Origin: Oscheius dolichura
Lineage: Eukaryota; Nematoda; Chromadorea; Rhabditida; Rhabditidae
Assembly (NCBI GenBank): GCA_932521035.1
Contig: OW051495.1
Location: forward strand, 11,346,001-11,410,000
Length of the DNA stretch: 64,000 nt
Direction: 5' to 3'
Shown one piece after another: positions 42,336-54,743 of this stretch. Position numbers and translations under genes: made by a program. Below the pieces are notes generated by a model. That model worked only from the letters and a program-made list of their open reading frames with translations. It made no database searches and was not told the DNA's origin. Position 1 is the stretch's first letter. Every line of letters begins with the position of its first letter.

Positions 42336-44182
42336 ATGGGCAAACCCAAGGAAGAGGTTTGTTGCCAACTTTTACCGATAGAAGTTTCACGTCTGCGCTT
42401 ATTACTGCTACCGTAATCAGAAGAATAGCTTCTACTTTTTGTAACCGTTATCTTGTGTTTTTCAATGTGCTGCGCTTACAGCGCCGTTTGATTTCCCATC
42501 TGCCGCTACCACGAAATATAGTTTGAAGGGACAACCGCTCGCTGCTGGGCATTAGTCGAAGTTTTACTCGCTTTTTTAATTTGCCATTTTCAGACGTCGG
42601 ACAGCAGTAATTCGGAAAAGAAGGGCACCACCGGAATGACGGGCACGACTGGGACAACTTGCTCCACTGCTCAAACTGGCACGGGAACCAAGGCTACTAC
42701 CGGATCGCAGTCTAGTCCTGAATCGAAGCCCAGTCCTGTATCCAAGTCGAAGGATCATGTGAAGGAAAAGGACCAGAGGGAGACGAAGGACAAGACGGAC
42801 AAGGAGCACAAGGAGGAGAGCAGTGAGAAGGAGTCGAAGGAGTCGGAAGAGAAAGCAGCGCTGAAAGCTCCAAATAAGCCAAGAACAGAGGCGGAGAGAC
42901 GGCACGACCGGGAGAAAGTGGAAAAAATCACAAAGAAAATGGAGGAACAAAAGTATCATTTAATTACTTGTCTCTTTTGCGCTTAGTTAGATCTGGGCTA
43001 CTGTACGTAATGGGAGGGGGATAAATCGAAACAGCAGATAATGATCTTCGTTCAGAGAGCAGGACAAACAAGACGCCAGAAAGCAGGCCAAAGAGGAGGA
43101 GGAGAAGTTCCTCAAAGTCCGCGCGGCTCAAGTGCTGGATCAGTACAAGCCCAAGTCGAAGGCCGCTCAACTTCGCAGCTCGGATGATGTCAGTGGCTTC
43201 CTTTTCTTCTGATTAAAATATCAAAAATTCTAGAAATTCCCTGTGAATCATGCCAAGAAGATGGCTAAGCTGGTGAAAGAGAACAACTTCGGTGCCATCA
43301 AGTCCATGTACCTGGCCATCCGTCCGAATGGCAAATACGCGACGTGGCCGGGCAAAGAACACGACGACGTGCGCAAGAAGGAGAAGTTTGTGACCATGGA
43401 TCTGAGGGTCCGCTTGGCTCAGGACAAGGACAAGGCGGCTAAGGAACCGCCGAAGGAGAAGAAGCCGGGCAAGAAGCCCAATGGCAAGAACAAGCACATC
43501 ACCGAGCAGGAGCTGGCCGACTTGCCCGTCCTGCCGTATGTCGGGCCCCACGATCCGGTGCCCCAGCGGCCGCCGTCTCCGCCTCGCCCTACCCGGCATG
43601 AGAAGGACCTCATCGATGCCAATGGAGAGCCGTATTGGAAGACAGAGGCGGAGACTCTCTCGACGGAATCGAAGTCGGAGACGGACGAGATCGACAAGGA
43701 CATTGTGAATGAGGAAAGCTTTATAGCGAATGCCACAACTGCTCAGGACCTGGAAAAATGCCAGCCTGAAGGCAGGCTGAAGTTTCGAGATGACGAGAAA
43801 AGGTACCACCACTACTCGGATATCAAAGACGATGTATTGGAAGTGGATCACTACTTCAAGAAGGAGCGCTTTCATGCCCAACTGCCCGGCGAGGATAAGG
43901 ATAAGAGAGGGCCCGTCTTTTACAATAGTGTTCTTCAGATTTTGGAGACCTACCAGCCGTACGTTGCATTTGTTTTTGCCAAAAAGGATACATTTTAGAT
44001 ATCCTTGGAAAACTTGGGACAAAGATACTCGTCCAATGGCCAACTTTGCCAACACGATGACAGTCTTCAGATATCAGCGGGGAGTTGAGAATATCCATGG
44101 CCACGAGGAGGAGATGAGGAAGAGCGCCGTCAAGCAGGGATTCGTCGATATCCTGAAGCAGGACGATACAGAGGGCAAATAA
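42336..44182 (+). CDS. Highly charged, Lys/Glu-rich disordered protein
   Basis: Short first exon MGKPKEE, then after a 234 bp intron a Ser/Thr/Gly-rich stretch (TTGMTGTTGTTCST) and a Lys/Glu/Asp region (KDQRETKDKTDKEHKEE). A more ordered part follows: HAKKMAKLVKENNFGAIKSM, AIRPNGKYATWPGKEHDD, ADLPVLPYVGPHDPVPQRP, HYFKKERFHAQLPGEDKDKR, and a last exon WKTWDKDTRPMANFANTMTV ending at the stop at 44180. AATAAA-like sequence (aaataaaaattcc) follows about 50 bp later. Intrinsically disordered and basic, possibly nuclear or cytoskeletal; no family recognised. Part of its last exon is copied at about 45084. Confidence 0.65.
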
Positions 44183-45083
44183 GACACTGAATCAATCCAT
44201 CCGATCTCTTCTATAGTACACGCCGTAGAAATAAAAATTCCATGAAAAATAAGCTGTGTTTTTGTTGTCTAGGGATCTTTTTCTTTCTGTCTATTTGCTC
44301 CAGTTTTATTTGAAACAACGAGTTCAGTCTGTATTCTATTGGGTTGAGGAGACAACAATCAAAGTTGTAGGGTACGAACACTTGAAGACTATTTATCCCC
44401 AGGTGATGGGAAAATTCTTTCCCCGTGGGTAATAACTTTTCCGGCTGGGCGCCCAGTTCAGCTCTGGTATGCTTTGTCGCTTATCCACAGACTTACCACT
44501 TACATTTTCCTTTATCTGGGTCCCGAATGCACACTTTCCTTTTTATAATTCCTGAGGGACCGACCGTTCCTCCTACAGTTTTGGCCATTCAAAGGGGCAG
44601 CGGTTGACAGCCTTCACAGCTCGACCAAAAGTCGATAATGTGAGGTTTCTAGATAATTTTGTTATTGGTAGATTCACCAGAAAGTTCTAAATAAAACTAC
44701 ACTGGTCGAATTTTTAAAAGATAGAAAAAAAAGGATTACAGTGTCATGCCCTCGGGTTGAACCCGCGCCACCTCAAGGATAACCCAGCTTCAGCCCAGCT
44801 TTGTTGTGTTCCAATCCAAATATAAATATTCCTACGTAGGACTATATACATTTCCTCTTCCTTATTTTGATATTCACCGCCTCGTCTTCCTGAGAAATGC
44901 GATCAAAAGAAGCTAATGAATAAGTTCATTTCCGGGAGTTGTAGTCCCCCGCGCGGTTTGAATATTCCTGTCTCGTTATCAAAAGCCCACTTCATGTTTT
45001 TTTTCCACGAGATCATGAAAGTTTCTCTTGGGAGTCGTTATTTACGGGCATTTAAAGGCGACAGTTGTAGACGCCTACTCCCG
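44183..45083. other. Intergenic, nothing firm
   Basis: 3' flank of the charged-protein gene. Around 44750 there is a gggttgaaccc motif that resembles a tRNA B box but lacks a cloverleaf. Confidence 0.35.
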
Positions 45084-45294
45084 GATATCAGTTGGAGTTG
45101 AGAATATCCAGGGCCACGAGGAGGAGATGAGGAAGAGCGCCGTCGTCACTATTGTAAGAAAAAGAATACTTCACCAATGTTAGTCGATAAAGTGAAACCA
45201 GAAGAGCGATTTGAAAGCGTCGAAGAAGCCACAAACACCAAAACAGCGCTCGTCACGTTTCTTCGAGACATGGAAAAGAAAACAAATCAGTGAA
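45084..45294 (+). pseudogene. Partial copy of the neighbour's last exon plus a short coding-like frame
   Basis: 45090-45144 nearly repeats 44078-44136 of the charged-protein gene (gttgagaatatcca..gaggagatgaggaagagcgccgtc). Just behind, an ATG at 45178 opens a 38-codon frame (MLVDKVKPEERFESVEEATN) with coding-like composition. No full gene can be built. Confidence 0.5.
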
Positions 45295-45350
45295 ATATGT
45301 GTCATAAAAATAGGTTTATTTATAATTTCTTTTGCATTTGTAGAATTATT

Positions 45351-46152
45351 TTAAATCTGGATGGAGAGATTAACTTTGTCATAAGCCAGAACAACTGTAA
45401 TATCAAATCCGCCAGTCTTCGATTCCACTGTTTCGTAGTGTAATAGTTCCCACACTGATACTATGGGGAACGGCAAAGAAATGATCTTATTCGTCTCTCA
45501 GCTAAAGTTTATCGACATTACATCAGGCTGAATAATGATTGAAGTATATTTAAGATTATACTTACACCCAGTGCACCCCCTTCTATGTCCAACAGAAGGT
45601 ATTCGATTTCAGTCTCACCGGAGCTGTCGGGGAGAACTGCCGTATGTAGATTGCCTTCAAATTTCCTGTAGGGGACCGTTAACGTTCCTTCCTTATTGCC
45701 CAGGAGGTGTATTGTGATTCTTTGGTCGCCCGGTTTATTGATTTCTCCAGGCCTCAATAAAAAGTCTCCAGAAGTGCGAAAATGGTTATCTTTCCACTTG
45801 CGGATAGTTGGAAGAGTCAGCGCAAAAGCATTACCCTAAAATATTGTTTAAATGAGAATTAAAATGAGCTATCGAATTTCCAGCTTCCAAAGTCAGTGGG
45901 CAAACAAAAAATATGGTATTGATTGAACATCGCATTCGAGCAAAACAAAATAACAGATAAAACTAATATCGTTCCATCTAATAACATACCCGAGCAGCGA
46001 AGGTACCCGTCGAACCGACGGTAGAGAGCTTCCCGTCTTCTCCTAGTTTACTTTTCAAAAGTCTTGATAACTTTTTCAGCTGTTTCCAACTGCTGTTCCA
46101 TACTTTGTAGCTTGGATGACAGCCGGCCAATCTCTTCACTTGTTTCGCCGTC
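45351..46152 (-). CDS. Hypothetical protein, 5' end unresolved
   Basis: At least three exons. The upstream one starts after a clean acceptor (gatttcag) at 46153 and reads TAKQVKRLAGCHPSYKVWNS, then KKLSRLLKSKLGEDGKLSTV. The middle has FALTLPTIRKWKDNHFRTSG, RITIHLLGNKEGTLTVPYRK and ETEIEYLLLDIEGGALG, a beta-rich block. The last reads ISLPFPIVSVWELLHYETVE and ends at 45351. The junction to the last exon uses an atypical acceptor (ctgagag) or the frame is broken by a TGA. The start exon is not found; the region upstream is occupied by a foldback element. No family recognised. Confidence 0.5.
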
Positions 46153-46239
46153 CTGAAATCATCATATGGATAATCGAAAATGTGGTAATCTCCCAAATAT
46201 AGTAGTATATTGAAGCATATTTTGAGATTCTTCCAAAAA

Positions 46240-46605
46240 AATTACTACCATTCTAACCAGGTAAGCCCGTGAGGTTGGCATCGGATCCAGAGACGACGCC
46301 TATTACGCTGCGTTCATCTCCCTTTGAAACTCCCAGAAACAAATTTTCAGCTGCAGAGCGCATGGGATCACCGAGTTATGAGGGGTTGAAGTTTGAAAAT
46401 TGGCACGAAATTTGGATGTTTTGTAAAGACCCGTTCATTGGGTAAATAACGACAACTTGAAACCCTCATAACTCGGTGACACCATGTATTCGGCAGCTGA
46501 AAATTTGTTTCCGAGGGTTTCAAAGGGCGACAAACACAACGTAATAAGTGGCGTCTCTGGATCCGATGCCAACTTCGCGGGGGTTCCCTGGGAAGTAGTA
46601 GTAAT
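46240..46605. mobile_element. Foldback (hairpin) element
   Basis: About 365 bp almost entirely self-complementary. Left arm from about 46242 contains ttggcatcggatccagagacg and accgagttatgaggg; the right arm repeats both in reverse complement (cctcataactcggtgac, ctctggatccgatgccaa), ending near 46604. Identity between arms is roughly 80%. A central stretch of about 40-50 bp is unpaired. No coding frame. It is a MITE-type or foldback repeat. Confidence 0.8.
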
Positions 46606-48882
46606 TCGTTACCAGTAAAAAAAATGTGAGTATATGGAAAATGCCTATTGCCCCATCTAATAACGTACATTATCGTTGTTCAAAAAAAAACCCCGTAGAC
46701 GCATAGTAAAGACGAGACATTCTAAAATACAAATTTGTGTAAATCATTTTCTCCTATTAATGCGCTATTGTCGTTAAAGCAAATGAGCTGATGGGACAGT
46801 TCTGCAAGAATATCTACTTGCGCAGTCATGGCCAACAATGAAATTGATTGCTACAAAGAAGAAAATATGGCATGTAGTACAAATATGAAAACACATCGCG
46901 ATTTTGACGGCGCATAAAAAAATTGGCTCAAAAGGCGGCGATGTGACTCTTCAAATCAAAGTTGAAGGAATTGTTTGATAAAAAAATGAAAGAAGCGGCG
47001 ACGTACCCCTATGGACTGTCCACTGCCGAAAAAGCAGAAGGGATGACCTTTATCTTCATCCTCAAATTAACTTGATGTTTGACCAGCGATAAACCTGCTC
47101 TAACTAGTCGAGCCCCGTTTCTTCTTCAGTTGGCGTACAACGTCCAAAAGATGTCTACTTTCAGAGCTGTTTCTAAAAAAATTCACTGAATTTTTTTGGG
47201 GCAACCCGATAGAAAATAAAAACTTTCATCTGAAAATGTCTAGTTCAAGAGAAATCGTCAAAAGATGCAAAATTCAAAAGTTTCTTTTGGATTTTTCAAA
47301 TGTTTCCACTACTCCTCCAGCTCTGAAATATTGTGCTTATTTTTTTCAGCCCGGGCGCTAACTTCCAAAAAAATGATCATCGAAAATGATCGACGGACTG
47401 CAGAGAAAAACCCAAATTATCAGTACTTTTGGCCGCACCTAATACTAAGAAATAAGACAATTACTGAATTTATACTCTTACCGTAATCTAAAAATCGATG
47501 ACTTATTGGGAAAAATGAGAAAACAGGCTTTCTATACAGCTACCGTAACCTAGAAATCCCCATTTTATTCCAAAAAAAAAATCCCCCAAATAATGCCAAA
47601 TTTTCCAGAATTTGGTGAAAATGCGTCGATTCTTCAAGGACAGTGCCGACGAGTGCTAGTCTAGCGCCGCCGCCGTCAGCCGCCGAGATCTCTTCTCTTT
47701 TTTTTCCTTTACGGGAAGAGGAGAGGAGGCTCCCGTGTACATATATTCTGCTCCCGCTCCCTCCAAAAAACTTATAAAAACCCATAAACCTACAAAAAAA
47801 CAAGAATATAAACCAAAAATGATCCCATGTGCCAGTTCCTGCCCCCGTTGCTTTTTACTTATTATTTTTTTTGTTACAATAAATCGTTAAAAGTTACTAT
47901 GGACTATTTATTCGTTGTCTTCGATGCAAATTGTAGAGAAACGAGCAAAAATCAGTTGAAAAAAGTTTTGATAACGTTTTTTGTTCCAATTTCGGGATAA
48001 ATAGCTTTACCGAAAAATTCAAGTGCTTGAGACCAGATTTCTGTAAGACTCGTGCAGAAAATGGGCGTTTTGGACAGAGGAAAAAATTTTCCCCTTGAAC
48101 TTTGTGTTGTTCAGTACTCATTGAATGAGGAAAACGTTCCACAAGTCGTTTGGGTCCCGACACGAAAGGATAGCGAAATAGGGAAAATGGAGTTTTACTC
48201 ATTCAACCTGGATTTTCTCGCGATTTTATGGTCAAACTAATTTGCTTTTGACATTGGAAGACTTGCCACATCAAGATCTACAACTTTGCTATATGTCACT
48301 AGGCCTGAAAGTCACTAAAAATGTGAGTTTGGGACGATTTTCGTTTTGCGCATTCACGTTTTGGCCGATTTCTCAAAATCACCTCAACTAAGTCCCAAAA
48401 CACGTTTAAACGTTTCTAAATGTTGTTTTGTAATTATTAAAGCAAAAAAAAAATAACAGGTTTCGGTGACGATTTTTTGTAAATCGAGTTTAAAGGGAGC
48501 CTCCGGAAACAAAATTGCGCGCTACAGTGCTCCCTGCCGAGGTGTTACGGGTGCGGCGACAGTGCATTACACAACCTTGAATTTTCAGTTTTTATTCATT
48601 TTTGCTGCTGTTTTTATTTATTAGAAACATCACAATAAACAGTACAAACGCTAATAAGAGGTTTCTTGAATGGCCGTTGCCTTCTTTCCTTCTTGCGCTT
48701 GATTCTGAAAACAACATAACCAAAAAAAGTCCGTGAACTTGGCGACCTTGAGGTCAAAAAGACTCGGGGAGTCCTGGCTATCATAATCTTCCCCCTTCTT
48801 TTTGTAATTGTTACTCATTAAACACAGTCTTTCTTCATTCTTTTATTCGTATCCTTATCAGTTTGCTAGTCTCTCCTCTATT
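46606..48882. other. 2.3 kb without a supported gene
   Basis: AT-rich. Two similar phrases (accgtaatctaaaaat and accgtaacctagaaat) occur at 47481 and 47542, and a cgccgccg-rich patch lies near 47660-47690. A 101-codon minus-strand frame at 47897-48202 has no recognisable domain. Near the right end, AATAAA-type signals on the minus strand around 48620-48650 suit the ZFAND4-like gene. Confidence 0.4.
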
Positions 48883-50105
48883 CTACATGTTCTCCAGTTC
48901 GGGTTTTCCCTTGCGTGCCCCGCCATCGCCGACCTTTGGCATCAATTTGTGGATCTTCTTCCGTCCCGCCTGCTTGTAGTCAATCTTGCACAGATGGCTC
49001 TTCGGATCGCGATGTTTTCGACAGAAGAGGAGCTTACAACGACAGCGTATGGCCTGCTCAGAGGCCGGGATCTTCTTGCCACACGTCTTGCAGGTGGTCT
49101 TCTCAACCAGGAAGACTCGCTTTTTGAGTTCCTCCAATTCTTGGATGTTTTGAGAAGGCTGGACCATTAATTTCCGCTTAAACCGTTTCCACTGATCCAG
49201 GTTTTCCATCGGCTCGAAGAAGAGCTTCAGTTCCTTGTCCGAAACTTCGATATCTTCTTCCGATACCGGATTCTCCATGCTGCCTACCGGGGTCAGCAGT
49301 GCTTTGCTAGCCGGTTCATTTGGCGGGGAGTGAAGTCTCGAGCTGATGATCGAGCCACCGTCGCTGGGAGAGCAGCTCGCCGGGGAGAGCAGCTTCGACT
49401 TATTCTTTCTATAATTCAACTGATTTGGTAATAGTACTGCTTGTTATTTCCCCCGGTTAAGGGAGGACCGCTCCCGGCAGCAGCGCCCTTGCTACCGAGA
49501 TAGTATGGGTGAGCGCGGCCGGTGAGCGTGCTCGCCCATTCAGCCGGCGAAATGGCAGCGATCAAAACAGTCAAAAGTGTCATTTACCTGCGCATGAGAG
49601 CCTTCATCCGGTTCCTGGTCAATTCAATTTCGAGATGCTTCTCTGGTGTCCAGGTGTGCTGTGCACTGACCGTCGGCTTTTGTATCTTTTTTGCTCCATA
49701 GGGATATATGAACGACTGGCTCTTTCCTTTGACCGTCGTCATTGTCTTGACCGTATTTCTCAATCCTTCGGTATCTTGGGGTAAGGTGACTGGCACGTAG
49801 AGTATCGTCGTCAGATTCCCGCCCATATTCATGCCCGTAACAATGTTGACGCTCATCGTCACCGTACAATCCGCGACAATACCGTAGTTTGAAATCTTGG
49901 CGTCGTCATCCTTTAGCTCGTTGTCATTGTAGAGGAGGAGCTGCTTTTCGGGAAAGATTTCCGACTTCTCGGCAATGATGGTTTTCAATCCGCGAACGGT
50001 ACAGGCTGCCGGCGCATGGACTTTGATTTCTGCCTTCCCGGCCATCACAAATTTCACGGTGACTTCTATCTGGGCATTGGCCGCGTTGCTGGCATTCTGT
50101 CCCAT
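48883..50105 (-). CDS. Ubiquitin-like plus AN1 zinc finger protein (ZFAND4/ANUBL1-like)
   Basis: Two exons, 518 and 526 nt, join to 347 codons (MRR|KNK) across a 179 bp GT-AG intron. The N-terminal 70-80 residues read as a ubiquitin fold: IEVTVKFVMAGKAEIKVHAP, CTVRGLKTIIAEKSEIFPEK, LLLYNDNELKDDDAKISNYG. The C-terminus has a C4HC-type AN1 finger, TCKTCGKKIPASEQAIRCRC, KLLFCRKHRDPKSHLCKIDY, ending in a basic GRKKIHKLMPKV tail. This domain pair defines ZFAND4/ANUBL1, proposed ubiquitin-proteasome shuttle or stress proteins. The start ATG at 50105 follows no in-frame upstream ATG of note. Confidence 0.88.
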
Positions 50106-51457
50106 GTAGAGTAGACTGACTAGCCGCGGACACAGAACAATAGAGAATGGGGATAGGGGGATTGGAAAGCGACGTCTCTATTTGGCGAGTTTAGACACGA
50201 TCTTAACCGAGGGGTGGCAGGATTTGAATCCAATTGAATAGTACTTTACCCTGCTAAATAATTTCTAATCCCAGTTCCAGGGAGGCACAGTTGGATGGGA
50301 AAGAGCTTGACCATCTGGACTCTTCCCCAGTTGTAAGTAGGTACTCCGCGGAATCTCCCTCCTGGGAAATTTTTCCCTTGCTCAAATGTTCATCTATTGG
50401 GTGCCCAACGCTCTTCTCCGGGCTATTGAAGCACTTCTTCATCTATAAGGTGGTTCAGGAGGTCCTCGGCCACAATGGCGCCTCCTTTCTCAAGGGCCCC
50501 GACTCTTCTTTCCTTTCTGTTCCTCCGGCTGCGCTTCTCATCGCGACAAAAAGGAAGGTCCCCTGCCAAACACCGGGCCATCTCCCCCTGCTATTCCTTC
50601 CTCTCTAACTATAAACATTCATCATTTTCTCCTCTTCCACCATGCTAATCCAATCTGAATAAGAATGAGGCGGGTGGCAGAACAATTGGCTCTAGGGCAA
50701 TCTGTTGAACAATTAGGCACCAGCGGTGCGAGAGTGAAGTCAAGACTGATTGATTGACAACCGATTCGATTTGTAGGTCCTCGTTTTACCCGGAGGGGAG
50801 GACCCTCCCCTCCATCCCTCTCTCACCTGCTGATAACACTTTACACTAATTTTCTTCTTCATCTCTCCTTGTGTTCTTGCGCGTGTGTGACCAGGTAGGA
50901 TGCAAAAAGAGCAAGAGGGGAGGAATATGAGCTGTCCTCGGCGGGGCAGGTTATCCCCACGGCCTCCCCCGCCTTACCGCCTTTTCACACGTTTTTCAGT
51001 CCGGCAGTTCGAAACAGAATTGTCTAGCCTTTTTTTTCGGGATTCCCCCTTTCTTCCAGACAATTAACTGCGTGGCTTACTTGATTCACCGGCCATGAAG
51101 AAGCCCCCCATTTTAGAAATCCTTGGCTTCACCCCTTCTCCTTTCTTTGAGTTCTTGGCTTTTACAGTCTCGCGCAAAACTTTAAAACAACGATCTTACT
51201 CTTCCTTTCAATTTATCCCCATTGATAACGAGGAGAAGGTGAACCTAGAAACCTGCTGCGTTTTTTATATCTGATTGAATCAGTGTCAAGGTGTCTCTTT
51301 TTAGCAAGGTTACCTGTGATTGCATCTTCTCTTGTTACCCTTTGATCCTCCAGTTAAACTGGCTGTAACCTCTTAAAGATCACTCTCAACACCATCCACT
51401 CTCTATTTATTTCAGGAAAATAGGGTAAAGGTAGAAGAGAAGTTCCCCTCTGGCAGA
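50106..51457. other. Intergenic, 1.35 kb
   Basis: Divergent promoter region of the AN1 gene and the SLC6 gene. Near 50219 a ggatttgaatcc motif looks like a tRNA T arm, but a full tRNA cannot be folded. The end is pyrimidine-rich and reaches an AG just before the SLC6 ATG. Confidence 0.4.
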
Positions 51458-54400
51458 ATGCAGCGCTCCACCACGGAACGTGAGCAATGGTCCAGTTGGG
51501 CTGACTTCATAATGTCGTGTGTTGGCTATGCCATAGGATTGGGAAATGTCTGGCGATTTCCCTACTTATGTTATCAAAATGGTGGAGGTAAGCTTTGTTT
51601 CTCTCATTTTCCCGGTGGGATGTCTCCACCCTCACCTTCAATTAATCAACAAGCCATTACAAATTACGCACCGTGGTTTAAAACGCAATTTTTCACTGCC
51701 GGTCCTCCTGACGGCTGTCCCCTCGGGCAGACGACTTTGTGACTTGGAAAAAACAGCTGTTAGACCGGGGGAAAAATTAGACATTTTGAGGGAAACACGA
51801 GGTGACTTTTACAGGAGCATTTCTTATCCCTTATGTGATCTCATTGGTATTCTGTGGAGCCCCGCTGTTCATTTTGGAGACATCCTGGGGCCAGCTCCTC
51901 TCTGTTGGGGGACTAGGAATGTTCAAGATCTGCCCTATTTTTAAAGGTTTGTTTGATACTTTTATATTTAAGCAAAAAACCACTCTGGCCTCTTATCTCT
52001 GGATGGCCTTCTCCCAATCTCGCGGCCCCTTATCCCACAGCTCCAGCAGTTTATGAGCTCAATTTCCATCGAGAATTTAATCTGAAAATGTTGCTGAAGT
52101 GAGAATTGGTCAATTTCAATTAAAATTGTCTGAATGATCTTCTGCCCGGTGTTTTTCCTTCCCAAAGAACAACTAGACAGCTGATCCCCCAAGACATAAA
52201 CCGTGTTCCTGCAAGCCGCTAATTGCTGCGCCTGCTCAAGACCCGAATGGAAGCTTTAAAAAGAATGTCAGGGACCTATAAATTCCAGCATTGGTTCAAA
52301 AATAGGTCGGAGAAAAACTCTTTTAGGAGTGGGAATAGCGGCTGCGGTGATGGCCTTCTGGTTGAATATCTACTACATTGTGGTCCTCTCCTGGGCCATG
52401 TGTTACTTTTGGAATAGTCTCCGCTGGGACGACAATGTTCCTTGGAGAAATTGTGACAATGAGTAAGCCTTGTCTACATCATGTTTTAAAAGCGAGAATT
52501 GTTCAGTTGGAATACGTTGAACTGCCGCTCGGAGTACGAGAAGCTCCCCTGCACAAGCAACCGAACCATTGCCGAGTACTTCAACGTGAAGAGTCTGACC
52601 AGAGAGCATTTGAAGGAATACAAGCAGCTCTTCTTTATTGGAGCTAAAACCAATTGGACTGTCTGCTCCCTAGCTGATATGAGTGTTCAATCACCCGTCA
52701 AGGAATTCTGGAAGTGAGCCCTTTGCTTTAATTTCAATTTATTTGCCTCCCCAATTATTCAAAATCTTATTTCAGTTACAAAGTCCTTGGGATTAGCGAA
52801 GGTATCGACCATCCCGGAGCGTTGCGCACCGACTTGGCCATCTTCCTCGCTATCGTTTGGGTCATCTGCTACCTCTGTATTTTCAAAGGAGTTCAATGGA
52901 CCGGAAAGGTACTCCTCACATCATTCAAAAGTAGAAAATTCTCCATTAGGTAGTCTATCTGACCGCTTCTTTCCCCTACATCATGCTCTTCTTCCTCCTT
53001 GTCCGTGGTCTGACCCTTCCCGGCGCCTCTACCGGTCTAGAATTTTATCTCAAGCCAGATTTTAGTAAATTATGGACATCCAAGGTAAGTTGTCATAAGA
53101 AGTTCTTTCTAAAAGTTGTCTAGATTTGGGTGGATGCTGTGACCCAGGTCTTCTTCTCCTATGGTCTGGGTCTGGGTGCTTTAGTCGCCTTGGGCAGTTA
53201 TAACAAGTATCACAACAACGTCTACAAGTATGTTAGGATCTATTCTTTAACAAGTATCCATTTAGACAAGCTTTGACAGTTTGTTTTGTGAACAGTGGTA
53301 CCTCGGTCTTTGCCGGCTTCGTAATCTTCTCCTTCATTGGATTTATGGCTGTTCAGCAGGAGAAAAGTGTCGACGAGGCGAGTTTTCTTTGATGAAACTG
53401 CAGAGCAAGAAATTCATGTAGAAGTCTCGCCACGACTGCCCATTCTTTTCTTAACAACATGTTTTCGTTATGGGACCCATTTATGTATTTCTGCGACCTT
53501 GACAGTTTTTAGAGAGTCTAATTAGGGTGAAAATGTCAAACTGTGGCCACTTCTAGGTAGCCCAAGCTGGTCCCGGTCTCCTCTTCCTCGCCTATCCATC
53601 AGGCATTCTTCAAATTCCTTATACACAAGTCTGGTCGATGCTCTTCTTCTCCATGGTCCTTTTTCTGGGTGTCGACTCACAGGTACCTCCCTCTCTCACG
53701 TTTAAAGAATACAAGGGAATCATACTGTAATCCTAATTTTTCAGTTTTGTACCATGGAGGGCTTCTTCACCGCCATCATTGACGAGTTCCCCGAGACATT
53801 GAGAGCAAAGAAATACGGGAGAGAGATCTTTATAGCCATCATCTGCGTCATTTCTTATTTTATAGGACTGACTACAGTAACCGAGGTGGGGAAGACAATA
53901 CTTTATCCGTTACAGTAATCTGTTCAGGGAGGATTTTATGTTTTCCAATTGTTTGACTTCTACGCCGCCTCAGGGTGGGCTCTGTTGTGGCTGCTCTTTT
54001 TCGAGTGCATTGCCATCTCCTGGAGTGTTGGTCAGTTTCATCCCAGCCCGAGATCTGTTCCCTTTCCAGGAATCGACCGCTGGTATGACCACATGAAGAG
54101 TATGATCGGCTACTACCCGAGCAAGTGGTGGAAGTTCTGCTGGGTCTTTGCCACTCCGGCCGTCTGTTTTGTGAGTCTTTGATCTTTTTCTCTTTGATCT
54201 CTTTTTGCCGATTCGAAGTTATGACGGGGGCGAAAATTGATGGATTGTGAGCTGGCTGGGGAGTCTCCCTCTGGCGGCAGTTGTTCGCACAATTTGTGAT
54301 TTCGAAGGGGAAACAAAAGGACACAAATAGGCGGGGAGAGGGGCTAGATCATATCTAGAAGAGTTATTCTGATTCTGGACTAAATGGAGGAATGCTTGGG

Positions 54401-54743
54401 GGATACGGTAGCTGCTCCTCCAATTAACTCATCCCTTTCCAGGGTGTGATGGTCTTTGGTCTTGTAAAATACGAGCCCCTCCGAATCGGAGCCTACAACT
54501 ACGACTACCCGGTGTGGGGACACGTCATCGGCTGGTTCTTGTCCTTATCCTCTATGCTCTGTATCCCCGGCTATGCCATCTATGCCTGGTTCACTACTCA
54601 AGGAACCACTGCCGAGGTTATTTGCTTCCCCCTTTTTTCGGCTAATTTCCCTTTAGAAGTTTAAAATCCTCTTCCGGCCGGATGTCGATATCAAATCGTC
54701 TCATGAAGAAGGAGACGAGATGGTCGAGTGCAGCCTCCTCTGA
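51458..54743 (+). CDS. SLC6 neurotransmitter transporter, GABA-transporter type
   Basis: Na+/Cl- coupled plasma-membrane transporter with 12 TM helices. Start [20 protein letters not shown], then [20 protein letters not shown]. The TM1 Gly instead of Asp excludes a monoamine carrier. Further blocks: [20 protein letters not shown], NPLxRC-like extracellular loop with paired Cys ([14 protein letters not shown]), [46 protein letters not shown]-like [29 protein letters not shown] and [20 protein letters not shown]. It ends VECSLL at 54743. Co-linear with mammalian GAT1 and the nematode GABA transporter SNF-11. It has eleven or more exons with small introns, the largest about 225 and 270 bp. Orthology to snf-11 is likely but not shown. 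Confidence 0.88.

Noticed and set aside
42576..44055. Long minus-strand frames rich in Leu/Arg
   Set aside because: Antisense of the Lys/Glu-rich plus-strand gene; composition is the mirror of its codon bias.
44739..44790. tRNA-like B box (gggttgaaccc)
   Set aside because: No acceptor stem or D arm could be folded around it on either strand.
47897..48202. 101-codon minus-strand frame in the gene-poor region
   Set aside because: No signal peptide, motif or splice structure; composition resembles surrounding AT-rich DNA.
50200..50280. tRNA-like ggatttgaatcc motif
   Set aside because: T arm does not pair in the required 5+7+5 pattern and no A box with correct spacing was found.
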